Shown here: one piece after another, positions 23,501 to 34,222 of the stretch
Position numbering within the stretch: the first letter of the stretch is position 1
How the letters are laid out: each line of letters opens with the position of its first letter
Origin: Flaccisagitta enflata
Lineage: Eukaryota > Chaetognatha > Sagittoidea > Aphragmophora
Direction: 5' to 3'
Length of the DNA stretch: 64,000 nucleotides
NCBI GenBank assembly: GCA_965153355.1
Contig: OZ231127.1
Location: forward strand, 2,604,001 to 2,668,000
Program-made: the position numbers and the translations under genes
The notes under the pieces: model-generated
Told to the model about the DNA's origin: nothing
Seen by the model: the letters and a program-made list of their open reading frames with translations, nothing else
Databases searched by the model: none

Positions 23501-23849
23501 CCCTCAGGAACTTAATATCAAGACTGGGAATGATGCTCCGCCTCCTCCTTCTCTCTTCCTTGAAAAAGGCCCTTCCCCGTGGAATCTCATATAAGACTCG
23601 TGGAACGATGGCGCCATCCTCCTCCATCCCAGCCTGCTATCCAGACTCCCATGCCTCTCTTTCTGTATATAATCTATGCTTTTGTATTCTCTCTGTCGCA
23701 TCTACACATGTTGTCTTTTTCACTTGCTTAAATTTTATGTTTCTGCCTTTCTTGGTCTTCCTCCTTCCTCTCTCTTGGTCCATAGTTTGCTCACAAATGT
23801 TTTTCCCTAGAACCCCCTTCGAGAAATCACGTGATCTGCTTATCACAGA
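20531..23849 (+). other. long 3' region of the retrotransposon, unassigned
   Basis: 3.3 kb between integrase and the 3' LTR. CT- and AC-rich, with overlapping Ser/Pro/His-rich frames at 20809-21325, 21379-22152 (257 codons) and 21624-22280 (218 codons). I do not recognise an envelope-like protein: no long hydrophobic helix or Cys pattern. Two long overlapping frames in CT-rich sequence favour composition over coding. It could be a decayed third ORF or untranslated sequence. Confidence 0.45.
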
Positions 23850-24565
23850 TGCAGGCTAACACAAATGGTAATATTCCATGTACATATCTTCTGTGTCCGC
23901 CCGCCTCTCTCATCTCGCCTCCTCATCTCCTCCTTCTCGCCACCTCCTCCCACCCGCCTTCCGCCTCCGCCTCCTGCCCGCTTCATCTCCTCTGTCTTCC
24001 CTGCCCATTCCTGCTTCCCATCTCATCTCTTCTCATTCTTCCTCCCTCATCTCGGTACGATCTCGCTCAACTTCCATCATCATCCCTGGACTTGGCCTTC
24101 TTTCCAAAAATCATGATGAACTCATTTAATTGTGCCTTTCCTTCCATTGCCTTGCTGTATATAACTTTGATATTAGATTATGATTTCTCCTTTTTCCCCT
24201 TAGATAAGCGAGCAAACTCTTACTTTCCTATTAACTTTCCTATTCATGGGTGCGCACTATCTCCCCTTCCGTCATCCCCCATCTGGAAACCATCATTCCT
24301 CGGATCCTCAGGTATAGGGCATTTATCATACTTGATATGGACCGGTCCCCTTTAACCCAATGCCCACTGTAATTAGCGCCCCCTCCTCTTCTCCTTTCTC
24401 TTTACTTTTCCCATTCAGAACTTTGAGATCGCTACAATACTGGATTCGCTTTCTTTGCCCCAGATTGGATACTCAAGAAGGATCTCCTTACAAACATTGG
24501 AAAAACACTCTCTTTTAAGACTCACAGATGCTTGGAGAAACTGACGCTCGTGGCAGACGCTGACA
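23850..24565 (+). repeat. 3' LTR
   Basis: Ends GCAGACGCTGACA like the 5' LTR. The clear match starts at TATTCCATGTACATATCT (23872), with a TG at 23850 as a possible start. The second half is nearly identical to the 5' LTR (TATA box included); the pyrimidine-rich first half differs by many indels. Confidence 0.85.
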
Positions 24566-24570
24566 GGTCC
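24566..24570. repeat. target site duplication GGTCC (right)
   Basis: Exact repeat of 11855-11859. Confidence 0.85.
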
Positions 24571-24720
24571 AGACTGGGATTTGAGCCTCAAAGGCTGGGA
24601 TTAGAGGCTTAAGGCTGGGATTTGAGTCTTGAGGCTGGGATTTGAGTCTTGAGGCTGGGTTTTGAACCTCCAGGCCGAAAATTGAGTCTTTAGGTTGGAA
24701 TTTGAGGCTCAAGGCTACAT
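24571..24720. repeat. TTGAGGCTGGGATTTGAG tandem units
   Basis: Continuation of the minisatellite interrupted at 11854; units of about 20 bp. Confidence 0.75.
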
Positions 24721-26694
24721 TAGGCTTAAAATGGGTCGGTTTTTTTAATGATTTTTTTACAATGCATAGGAGTAGAAGCACTTTCTGACTTATACTATTG
24801 ATAATTATTGTTTCAATAGCTGAGATCAAAGCCGGCAATAAAAATTGGTTTTGCGCACCAATCGGCTATCTTAATCCTGAATTTTCTACCTGTCCTAACT
24901 TGTTTGATCATTAGCCCTCATATGCAAAAATTTATATACGATGATAAGGGGTTCATACACTAGGAGCATAATTTTTGTAAAAAATCCTGTCTGTCATAAT
25001 CACTTGAGGTTTTGCGGAGCTCTCGGAAAAAATACCTTTACAAAAGTCTTTTTGACGTGCTTGTTGCGCGATGCAGATGGTGTTTCTTTTCTGAAGTCTT
25101 AAAACATTCTATTCTATTATTATCTTCATCTTCGTTATTAAAGAAGAAAAAAAATTGAAGGTTTTTCAGCTTCATTCTAGCTAGTCTGTAAACAGTTTCA
25201 GAAACGGTCTCAGGTATCTAACATGAAGAATTGGGCCTTGAGGCTAAAATTTGGGCCTCGAGATGGGGAAAAGCTACATATATCAGTATCACAGCGCAAT
25301 TTACGTAGACCTCTAGTTACTCTCTGCTAGATACACTTATGCCAAAGTTTAAACGGCATCATGATCCAATTCAATGAGACCATCTTAGTTGATTAGGTTT
25401 GGATAGGTTGTTCTCCCGTAACAATTCACCCCCACACGTCTAGGAAATAGAATGGAATTAGGTGATTTGCGCCATAAAACTAGATCAGTTTGAAAGAGGT
25501 TTTCTTAGTAGAAAATCTTAGCCGCTTAAACATTTAGGTTCTATCACCTACTGACTATATAGTTCAAGTCTCCGTCTTGCATTGTCATGGCTGACGGCCC
25601 TGAATTTTGCATTTTACGTATGAGGGTATTTTTACGCCATTTTCCTAGATCTCATAAAATGGCACTTTTGAGTTCATTTAGTACTCAGAGGTTTATACCT
25701 TGTCCTCTATATGATTGCCCTGCCCTGAAACTAAATCAAGGGGATAAATTGGGTCTATCTACATTAATATTTGGTAAGAGGAAAATGATTTTGGGCCTAA
25801 AATGATTCTATTTCCTGTTATCGTATGAATATTGGGACTGAATTGATGTCTAAGGCCTTTTATTCCCTAAATGTTGACAATAATTGTCCAAAACTCAGTT
25901 TTCTCTTCATAAGAGACGAGAAATGGGTAATTACATGGAGATTTTTTACCCATTCCACTTGTTTACCATCATCACAAAAGATGGAAAACTAAGAATAATT
26001 GAAGCCAGACACAAATGGGACAATTAAATTGTTGACAAATACCAATTGTCCGAAATTCGACTTTTGCTCACATAACTAAAACTGTCCATGCCTCGGCATT
26101 TCTTTTGACAAGGGATTATTTCCATGGTTCATAGGACGTATATAGGCTCTATTTTAGATAGTTTTTCAGAAAACAGTTGTTGTCATATCGATTTTAAATA
26201 TTAGATTATTAAAAATCGTGAAAGTAATTTTCTATTCATTCTCATTCAGGTGCACTAAGAAGAATGTCAAGAACAAAACGAACATATTTTTTTCCCTTTT
26301 AGTTGAGCAAGCTCCCAAAATAGAAAATCACTAAAGAAAATGACTAAAAAACGGTAGTTTGACGGAGATATTAACAGAAATGGAAAATGTTACACCCTGT
26401 TACATGAAATTAGAGAGGGGCACCTGACGGCAATGAGTATTAAACCTTGAACCATATCTACTGTTAGTGCAATCGTTTTTGCTGAATTAATTGCGTCATG
26501 TCTACCAAAGACTAGGAAAACATCAAGGAAGGTTTTCTTTTGCTAGTTTTTCATTTTTGCAATTAAAAATCTGCGTGATTCATACAAATTTGGTCTGTGA
26601 GTCTGCCACTGAGATTTACCTTGAGGGTCACTTTATCTAAAACTAACAGTTACAAAATCTATTCAAGGGCGCTTTTTGAGAAATATGAAAAAAA
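24721..26694. other. non-coding AT-rich spacer
   Basis: Two more GGGCCTTGAGGCT units at 25235-25262. The short frame 25587-25805 has no recognisable feature. Nothing else is supported. Confidence 0.5.
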
Positions 26695-27192
26695 CAGGTG
26701 GAGGATTGCTAAAATAACTTTAACACGGTTTAACACATTTTATTTAACACGATGTACCTGTTATTTGTCCAGACAGGTGTTAAAACAGTTTTATCATATT
26801 TTAACACGTTTTACCACACTTTTCCCCGCAGGTTTTTTAAAAGAACCATGTAAAAATTCAAATAAAATTGCGTTGGAATTCAGTTACCATGTTAATCGAT
26901 TTTTAAACAATTTCATCATGATTTTAACACGGTGTTATAATGGTTTTAACATGGTGTTAGAACGGTTTTAACACGGTGTTTAAACGGTTTTAACACAGTT
27001 TTAACACGGTTTTAACACATTGTAGCTATGTTAAAATCCATTTTTTTGTAAACTACTAGAAAATTTTGTAAAAAATTTCTTCCTCTGAGGTTTTAACACG
27101 TTTTAACACATTTTAACACTGTACCTGTTATTTCTAGGGTGTGTTAAAATGTGATAAAACGTGTTAAAATCATTTTAGCAATCCTCCACCTG
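26695..27192. mobile_element. MITE filled with TTTTAACACGG repeats
   Basis: Terminal inverted repeats CAGGTGGAGGATTGCTAAAA and its reverse complement (ending TCCTCCACCTG). The interior is made of TTTTAACACGG/TTTAACAC units, forward on one side and inverted on the other. A frame at 26597-26971 runs through these repeats and is not a gene. A-runs flank both ends, so the target duplication is ambiguous. Confidence 0.8.
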
Positions 27193-27251
27193 AAAAAAGA
27201 GAAATTTTTGCCTCTTTTTGAATTGAGAATTTTTCAACTCATCCAGATCTC

Positions 27252-27281
27252 TTTTTAGATGCGTCTTCGCATCTCTATAAG
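27252..27281 (+). mobile_element. HINE-like hairpin end, GATGCG type, truncated
   Basis: TTTTTAGATGCG, loop, CGCATCTCTATAAG: the same hairpin end as at 59846. It stops abruptly at the left end of the 27282 element, so that element probably inserted into it. Confidence 0.65.
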
Positions 27282-27412
27282 ACCGTCTGAGGAATAAGAC
27301 TTTCTAGCTCAAAGTTTGGAGGGGTCAAAAGGGCGAGTCCGGGGACCCCTATGAAGTTGGGTCTTGAAATGTGCGTAATACTTTGGGGAACACTAATCCA
27401 GGCTTGCTTGAC
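27282..27412. repeat. left terminal inverted repeat
   Basis: Pairs with 31876-32008. Confidence 0.88.
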
Positions 27413-28171
27413 CTAATATCAGGTACAAGAATCAATGTTCAAAAGTGCCTAAATGGCTGCATGTTTTTTGCTTAAAACCATTTTTAAATTTGGAGAGAGT
27501 TAAATTTTACATGCACACAAGATTAGACTTAATTGAGCTGCATAAAAAATTATGAGGCTGTGAAAATTTATACCCCAAAATCTGAAAAACTGCTTTTTCA
27601 CATTTTCTAAACAAAAATTTCTGCTATTCTAAAGTTGACCATTTATAAATTTTACTGGAGGTATTTACATTATGGACTACCTGTAAACTCATCAAAATCG
27701 ATAATTTAAGTACCAAAATTGCCTTTTAAAACTAAAATTGGAAAAAAAACCAAAACTCGTCTTTGGGCCTGAGACATTGCCATGATATGACAGGCAATAT
27801 AAACCATGGGCTGAAATTCCTTTAGGGGACTCTTGGTGATGCCTAAAAAAAATTTGGTGGTCCTGAGAGCCTTTTTTGGGTGTCAAACAACAATTTAATG
27901 AAGACCGAGAAAACAAAATCACAATGATAATTTAGCCTTCTTTTTTCAACTCAGAATTTAAAAAGTTGAAAATGTATTCTGAAATTTCAAATACAATATA
28001 TAAGACTTACTGAAGCAAACAATAAAAGCTATGAAAAAATTTATGGTACCTTACTTTGAAAACGCATATTTCATGATTTTCTAAACAAAAATTTCATATC
28101 CTAGAAAATTGACCGATCAGATGTACCATTGAGGTATTTCACATTATGGACTACCTCTATGTAAAATTTCA

Positions 28172-29471
28172 TCAAAATCGAAGCACTTTAAACTGGTCAA
28201 GTAGTACTTTCTTTCCAGAGAAGTGCTGAAAATTTAGGAGAAGAATTGAAAGGATGTCAGTATCTGCTGCAACCAGCTGAAGTACAGGCTTTGAGGACCA
28301 TTTCGCATGTGCAAAAATGCGGGTGTCAGCTTCTTCATGGTTACAGTACAGCTCATCTATGACAGAGATATTTCCTTTTTCAACCTTGAAGGTTTTATTT
28401 TCAGGCATGCAGCCTCCAACTATGATGGATGTTTGATCTTCCAGAGTGTCTTTCAACTCAAAGTTGCTTTCACCAATGAACTGGACAAGTTTGTTTTTGT
28501 CTTCCCTGTTGGCCAAAAATCCCGGCCATTGTCCAGCTTTGCATGGGATTTTGGTATTGCGATCTATCCTATCTTCCTTGAGTGGGTGTACTTGTTTCTT
28601 TTTGGCATCTCTTTCTTCTTGAACTTTTTTTTTCAGATTGAAACCCCAGATGTTTGGTTGATCAAAGGTGACATGGATTTCTGTGCACTCAAGAAAATAT
28701 TTGGTCACCTTCCTTTTCAAAAGAAAATCAACATAATCTCCAAATGTTTTCAAACCAAGTATAGGAGCGAGAAACAGACAAGGCATTCCATCAATTATGA
28801 CAGCTTTTTCAGATTTCAAAGCCCTACTCTGATAAAAAAAGGACTGCTCTCCATATCTTTTCAGCAAAACTGATTTGTATGTACTTTTTGCAGTGTTGGT
28901 GTTTGCATTACCTAAACCATCAAAAAAAAGTGGGGGGAACTTGTCAACTCCCATTCCTGGAAGACTTTCTATGGTCTCTCCTTGTTGCTGTTTCAGGTTG
29001 TTCATCATGAGATTAGTTATCAATCGACTCTCCATACTTTCTTTTGTCTTCCCTCTTCTCTTCGCTGGTGTCTTACCAAGTGGTGGCAGAGCTGGGATAG
29101 CTTTCCTCTTCAATGGTACCCTGTCGTAGGTAGAAGCGTTTAGAATTTAGATCAACCACTGCCTCTGCTGTTTCTCTGCTCAATTTATGTCGAGAAAGAA
29201 ACTGTTTCGCTTGATCTTTGTGCACTGGCTCCACAGCACCTGGCTGTATCAGAGCACGGCCTTCTTGAACAACAAAACTGTTATGTTTTTCCAAGTGACT
29301 TTGAAAAAGGTTCAAGTATTTCGCATCATCATTCAGCTTTGCCCTGCTGATCATTGGCTCAGACCTTACAGTTGAGGGAAAAAACTGCTTTTGCAGGTTA
29401 TCTTGATTTTGGCTAATGATTGGTGCTGACTTGCACATGATTTCAACATTTTCGATCCAAGGTGAACCCAT
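28172..29471 (-). pseudogene. PIN/FEN1-like nuclease-family protein, one frameshift
   Basis: Two overlapping minus-strand frames: 29471-29073 (ATG start, 132 codons) and 29135-28172. The second continues the first after a shift near 29130 and has no ATG of its own at the join. The protein has a basic, hydrophilic N-terminal part, then IIDGMPCLFLAPILGLKTF, an FDQPN motif (about residue 150 of the second frame), CKAGQWPGFLANREDKNKL, HEEADTRI (28340-28318) and VAADTDI (28269-28255). The HEEADTR..DTD pair of acidic motifs is typical of PIN/XPG-like nuclease folds. The same layout occurs in uncharacterised multicopy proteins of corals and other invertebrates (recalled, not searched). The C-terminus runs into subterminal repeat sequence and may be shortened. 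It lies wholly inside the TIR element. A (GA)n tract lies just upstream of the ATG. Confidence 0.65.
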
Positions 29472-29503
29472 AATTTAGGATTAAGACGTAGGTTTGCCGG
29501 CAA

Positions 29504-29507
<4 letters not shown>

Positions 29508-29576
<69 letters not shown>

Positions 29577-29583
29577 GAGAGAA
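29508..29583. repeat. (GA)n microsatellite
   Basis: About 76 bp of GA directly 5' of the PIN-like gene (minus strand sense CT). Confidence 0.95.
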
Positions 29584-29605
29584 GGGTGAGTAATTGCACT
29601 TCACA

Positions 29606-31730
29606 ATCATTATTTGACACCCAAAAAAGGCTTTCAGGGTCACCAAATTTTTTCGGAGCATCACCAAAAGTTCCCTAAAGGAATTTCAGCCCATGGTTCA
29701 TAAGTGCCTGCCACATTTTGGCAATATCTCAGGCTCAAAGACAATTTTTTGGGTATTTTTGGGCGAATATTGGATTTTTGAAGGAAATTTTGGGTACTTA
29801 AAGTGCTCCAATTTTGATGAAATTTTACATGGAGGTAATTCATGATATGAGGTATCTTCAGTAAAAATTTTTTCAAAATCGGTCAACTTTTAGGGGGGTA
29901 ACGAAAATTTTTTTTCGTTTAAAAAATCGCGAAATAGCCATTTTTTCAAAAGTAAGGTACCATAAAATTTTCAAAAAACTTTTATTTGTTTACAAAAAAG
30001 CTTCAGTAGGGTCTTATACATGTGCATTTGAAATTTCGGGGCCATTTTTCAACTTTTTTTTAGGTTAGAGGTTGAAAAGAGGCCTAAAATTGGCCATTTT
30101 TGCAATTTTTGGTTTTCAATAAATTGTTATTTGACACCCAAAAAAGGCTCTCAGGGTCACCAAATTTTTTTTGGGCATCACCAAGAGTCCCCTAAAGGAA
30201 TTTCAGCCCATGGTTCTAGGTGCCTGCCATATCATGGCAATGTCTTAGGCCAAAAGACGATTTTTGGTTTTCAGGGTATGGATTTTGAAGGCAATATTGG
30301 GTACTTCAAGTGCTCCGATTTTGATGAAATTTTACATGGAGGTAGTCCATAATGTGAAATACCTCCAGTAAAAATTTTGTCCAAATCGGTCAACTTTTTG
30401 GGGGGTAACAGCTTTTTTTTTCTTTTTAAAAATCGCGAAATAGCCGATTTTACAAAATTAAGGTACCATAAAATTTTCAAAAACTTTTAATTATTTACAA
30501 AAAAGCTTCAGTAGGGTCTTATACATGTGCATTTGAAATTTCAGGGCCATTTTTCAACTTTTTTTTAGGTTACAGGTCAAAATCGGTCAACTTTTAGGGG
30601 GGTAACAAAATTTTTTTTCGTTTAAAAAATCGCGAAATAGCCGTTTTTTCAAAATTAAGGTACCATAAAATTTTCAAAAACTTTTATTTATTTACAAAAA
30701 AGCTTCAGTAGGGTCTCATACATGTGCATTTGAAATTTCAGGGCCATTTTTCAACTTTTTTTTAGGTTACAGGTTGAAAAGAGGCCTAAAATTTGCCATT
30801 TTTGCGATTTTTGGTTTTACGGTCTTCAATAAATTGTTATTTGACACCCAAAAAAGGCTCTCAGGGTCACCAAATTTTTTTTGGGCATCACCAAGAGTCC
30901 CCTAAAGGAATTTCAGCCCATGGTTTATAGGTGCCTGCCATATCATGGCAATGTCTCAGGCCCAAAGACGATTTTTGGGTATTTTTTTCATGAATGTTGG
31001 ATTTTCGAAGGCAATTTCTGGTACTTCAAGTGCTCCGATTTTGATGAAATTTTACATGGAGGTAGTCCATAATGTGAAATACCTCCAGTAAAAATTTTGT
31101 TCAAATCGGTCAACTTTTAGGGGGGTAACGAAATTTTTTTTTGTTTAGAAAATCGCAAAATAGCCGTTTTTTCAAAATTAAGGTACCATAAAATTTTCCA
31201 AAACTTTAATTTGTTTACAAAAAAAGCTTCAGTAGGGTCTTATACATGTGCATTTGAAATTTCAGGGCCATTTTTCAACTTTTTTTTAGGTTACAGGTTG
31301 AAAAGAGGCCTAAAATTGGCCATTTTCGCGATTTTTGGTTTACGGTCTTCATTAAATTGTTATTTGACACCCAAAAGGCTCTAGGGCCACCAAATTTTTA
31401 GGCATCACCAAGAGTCCTCTAAAAATTTCAGCCCATGGTTTATAGGTGCCTGCCATATATGGCAATGTCTCAGGCCCAAAGACGATGTTTGGGTATTTTT
31501 TCAAGAATTTTGGATTTTCGAAGGCAATTTTTGGTACTTCAAGTGCTCCGATTTTGATGAAATTTTACATGGAGGTAGTCCATAATGTGAAATACCTACA
31601 GTAAAAATTTTGTCCAAATTGGTCAATTTTTAGGGGGGTGACAAAATTTTTTTTGTTTAGAAAATCGCGAAAAAGCAGTTTTTTCAAATTTTAGGTACCT
31701 TAAAATTTTCACAGCCTCATAATTTTTTAC
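29606..31730. repeat. tandem subterminal repeats, about 0.52-kb unit
   Basis: The landmark TTATTTGACACCCAAAA occurs at about 29606, 30126, 30837 and 31357. Each unit continues with CATGGTT..GGTGCCTGCCA, GTGCTCCGATTTTGATGAAA, TCGGTCAACTTTTAGGGG and ATGTGCATTTGAAATTTC. The second unit has an extra partial duplication of about 0.2 kb. The left side of the element has only about 1.3 inverted units (27690-28190). Confidence 0.85.
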
Positions 31731-31875
31731 ATGCAGCTCAATTAGGGTCTAATACATGTGCATGTAAAATTTCATGGCTCTACTCCAAGTTTAAGATGGT
31801 TTTTAGGCAAAAAAACGCCAAAAACGGCCATTTTGGGCACTTTTTTTTGAGACATTCGAACACGCACCTGATAAT

Positions 31876-32008
31876 GGGTCAAGCAAGCCTGGATTAGTGT
31901 TCCCCAAAGTATTACGCACATTTCAAGACCCAACTTCATAGGGGTCCCCGGACTCGCCCTTTTGACCCCTCCAAACTTTGAGCTAGAAAGTCTTATTCCT
32001 CAGACGGT
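31876..32008. repeat. right terminal inverted repeat
   Basis: Pairs with 27282-27412. Confidence 0.88.
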
Positions 32009-32027
32009 TTATGTTTTTGTTTTTCTG

Positions 32028-32046
32028 TTGTTGTTGTTGTCTTTGC

Positions 32047-32097
<51 letters not shown>

Positions 32098-32104
32098 CGT
32101 TGTC

Positions 32105-32167
<63 letters not shown>
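32028..32167. repeat. (GTT)n microsatellite
   Basis: About 140 bp of GTT with a few GTC interruptions; open frames in it are artefacts. It starts about 75 bp beyond the donor of the 32243-32368 exon. Confidence 0.95.
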
Positions 32168-32242
32168 AGTGTGGTGTGTTCTTTTAAATGGTGCTAGTTT
32201 TGTTGTAAGTAATGCTACAAGTGTTGTTTTTGTCCTACTTAC

Positions 32243-32368
32243 CAATTTCGCAGTAGTATCCTGCGAATCCCCGATCGCAACGACACTCGAAAAGTCCCGG
32301 ACCAGTCAATTGACAAATTCCGCCATTTTGACAAGGATTAAAACCGACATCATCACAGGGATCTAAAT
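32243..32368 (-). CDS. EGF-domain exon (last one visible) of the multi-EGF gene
   Basis: Acceptor TTTTCTCAACAG before 32368 and donor GTAAGT after 32243. 126 bp, entering and leaving in phase 1. It encodes one complete EGF domain: [39 protein letters not shown] (six cysteines, with the NGG and GF/Y.G signatures). The first base of its first codon comes from the exon ending at 34762. EGF domains of this type are extracellular and disulphide-bonded. The next downstream exon would need phase 1 and is not found in the window. Confidence 0.88.
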
Positions 32369-32401
32369 CTGTTGAGAAAAGAGAAAGAGAAAATAGATAT
32401 A

Positions 32402-32735
32402 CCGTATTTTTTCCATTTAGCGCCCCCCTCCAATTAGCGCCCCCCCTCTTATTTCCTTAGTATTTCACTTTTCAGAAGAGATTTGGACAGAAGTATTCAG
32501 TAAATTAATGACATAACACAACATAATGAACTATTTTCATTGACTTTCAAACAGATATATGCAATGAATATCTCAATTTTGAATCAATTTTGCATTTTGA
32601 TAGCCTTTAATGAAAAAAAATGGACTGAATGTCAGTTTATCTACGATACAAAAGAGGCGCTAATTGGAGGGTAGAAAAGCTAAGTCATATTCTAATTTCA
32701 AAAGCGCCCGGGGCGCTAATTAGAAAAAAATACGG
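32402..32735. mobile_element. MITE with CCGTATTTTTT..AGCGCCCC ends, TA flanks
   Basis: CCGTATTTTTTCCATTTAGC and the reverse complement of GCTAATTAGAAAAAAATACGG form the ends, flanked by TA on both sides (32400-32401, 32736-32737). No coding sequence. Lies in the intron upstream of the 32243-32368 exon. Confidence 0.8.
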
Positions 32736-32740
32736 TAAGC

Positions 32741-33235
32741 AGCGCTCCTTCCTGTCCTCAAGCCCTTAACTCGCATGCTCCGCCATTTTGACAAGGATCA
32801 AAACCGACATTATCGCATGGATCTAAATCTGAGAGGGAAAAGAAAGAATATATACAAGTCATAGATAAGCAGCGCTCCTTCCTCTCCTCAAGCCCTTAAC
32901 TCGCATACTCCGCCATTTTGACAAGGATTAAAATGAACATTATCGCACGGATCTAAATCTGATAGCGAAATGAAAGAAAATATACAAGTCATTATAGATA
33001 AGCTACGCTCCCTCCATTCCTCAAGCCCTCAACTCGCATACTCCGCCATTTTGACAAGGATTAAAATCGACATTATCGCACGGATCTAAATCTGAGAGAA
33101 AATAAACAAGTCATTATAGATAAGCAGCGTTCCTTCCTTGCCTCAAGCCCTCAACTCACATACTTCGCCATTTTGACAAGGATCAAAACCGACATCATCG
33201 CTATGGATCTAAATCTGATGAGAAAAAGAAAACAA
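32741..33235 (-). pseudogene. tandem array of four partial copies of the EGF exon
   Basis: Four units of about 125-131 bp (starting about 32741, 32871, 33002, 33125). On the minus strand each holds an acceptor-like CAG, then about 60 bp matching the 5' half of the 32243-32368 exon (ATTTAGATCC..TGTCAAAATGGCGGA). It then leaves the homology (GCGAGTTAAGGGCTTGAGG) and meets an in-frame stop. They keep the first two or three cysteines only. They lie upstream of the intact exon in the same intron. Confidence 0.8.
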
Positions 33236-33612
33236 CAACCTCAACAACAGCAAGCAACAACAACGGCAAGAACAGCAAGCAACACAACAACCACCACAAC
33301 AACAACCACCAAACAGCAACAACACACACAACAACACCACAACAACAACAACAACCACAAACAATACAACAACCACTACACAACAACAACAACCACCACA
33401 ACAACAACAACCACAACACAACAACAACCACCACCACAACAACAACAACCACCACAACAACAACAACCACCACAACAACAACCACCACCACCACAACAAC
33501 AACCACCACCACCACAACAACAACCACCACCACCACAACAAGAACCACCACCACCACAACAAGAACCACCACCACCACCACCACCACCACCACCACCACC
33601 ACCACCACCACC

Positions 33613-33645
<33 letters not shown>
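33230..33645. repeat. (CAA)n/(CCA)n compound tract
   Basis: More than 400 bp of CAACAA/CCACCA. Poly-Gln/Pro on plus and poly-Val/Gly/Cys on minus stay open in several frames; none is a real protein. Confidence 0.95.
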
Positions 33646-34022
33646 GAAGGCGGTAGCGGGGATAGCGATAATGAAATACACATCGAACGTGGAAGAATAC
33701 ACTCGAGTCATGCAATCACAGTTCAGATTAATTCTTGTCGTTAAATTTTATGATTCGTATAAAAAGTTTAAAACAAGTACAAGGATACGAGAAAAAAATA
33801 CTCAGTTCTCGTACAATGTGTCAAGTATTGGGTATCAAAAAGCTATTTTTGCCCAATAAAACATGATTGAGATCCGTTTCAAAACCGGGAAAATGGCCTA
33901 TTCGCTCTATTTCCTTCCCCAAATTTGAGAGGAAAAAAATTTATGGAAATTGCCATCAATTCAGAGGTCCAAGAGATAATGCCATTCGAAATAATTTGCT
34001 TTAGACGATTTTGTCAATCAAA

Positions 34023-34222
34023 TTTTTAGTCGCGTGCTATGCGACTCTTGTCTCTACACCCCGCTTTGTCGGTCCGTCCGTCCATCGGTCTGTCACACTT
34101 TACTTTTTTTCGGGTTTTTGCGGTGTTTGGCCTCTCTGCTCCTTCCCAAGTGACCAAGTGACCTCAAATACGGCCCCTGCCCACCCGCACGCGACTGGGG
34201 TAGCCGTGTATCCCACCTTGTT
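34023..34222 (+). mobile_element. HINE-like element, GTCGCG type
   Basis: TTTTTAGTCGCG hairpin, CTCTACACCCCGCTTTGTCGG, GTCCGTCC repeat, TTTTTGCGGTGTTTGGCCTC, GCCCCTGCCCACCCG, then the subterminal GCACGCGACTGG that repeats the hairpin stem, and the end CCTTGTT. Confidence 0.85.

Larger units (their letters stand above)
11860..24565 (+). mobile_element. BEL/Pao-type LTR retrotransposon, complete in structure, coding region decayed
   Basis: About 12.7 kb, with LTRs at both ends and a 5-bp target duplication. The internal order is unknown ORF, gag (zinc knuckles), aspartic protease-like region, reverse transcriptase, RNase H, integrase, then a long 3' region. The order and motifs (FMTDICGFFH, LPRLELVAA, NPADHCSRG, the Gag CCHC knuckles) are those of BEL/Pao. 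Stops and frameshifts run through gag and pol, so this copy is not expected to be autonomous. No convincing primer-binding site or polypurine tract was recognised. The length is at the upper end for the group. Confidence 0.92.
27282..32008 (-). mobile_element. 4.7-kb TIR DNA element carrying a PIN-like nuclease gene
   Basis: 27282-27412 and 31876-32008 are inverted repeats of about 130 bp, nearly identical (ACCGTCTGAGGAATAAG..GCAAGCCTGGATTAGTG). The inverted similarity extends inwards for several hundred bp more (27412-28190 against 31000-31870). The only long reading frames are those of the minus-strand gene at 28172-29471. No DDE transposase, helicase or recombinase motif is visible. A target duplication is not clear (flanks ATAAG / TTATG). 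Class unknown. Confidence 0.8.

Noticed and set aside
26597-26971. 124-codon frame
   Set aside because: It runs through the terminal repeat and TTTTAACACGG units of a MITE; no domain.
28172-29113. Independent protein starting at 29113
   Set aside because: There is no ATG there (TTG). Coding similarity continues upstream in the same frame into the region where the other frame ends, so one frameshifted gene is more likely.
33173-33859. Gln/Pro-rich 228-codon frame and its Val/Gly/Cys partners on minus
   Set aside because: Translation of the (CAA)n/(CCA)n tract. Its start overlaps the duplicated EGF-exon array, which is read on the other strand.
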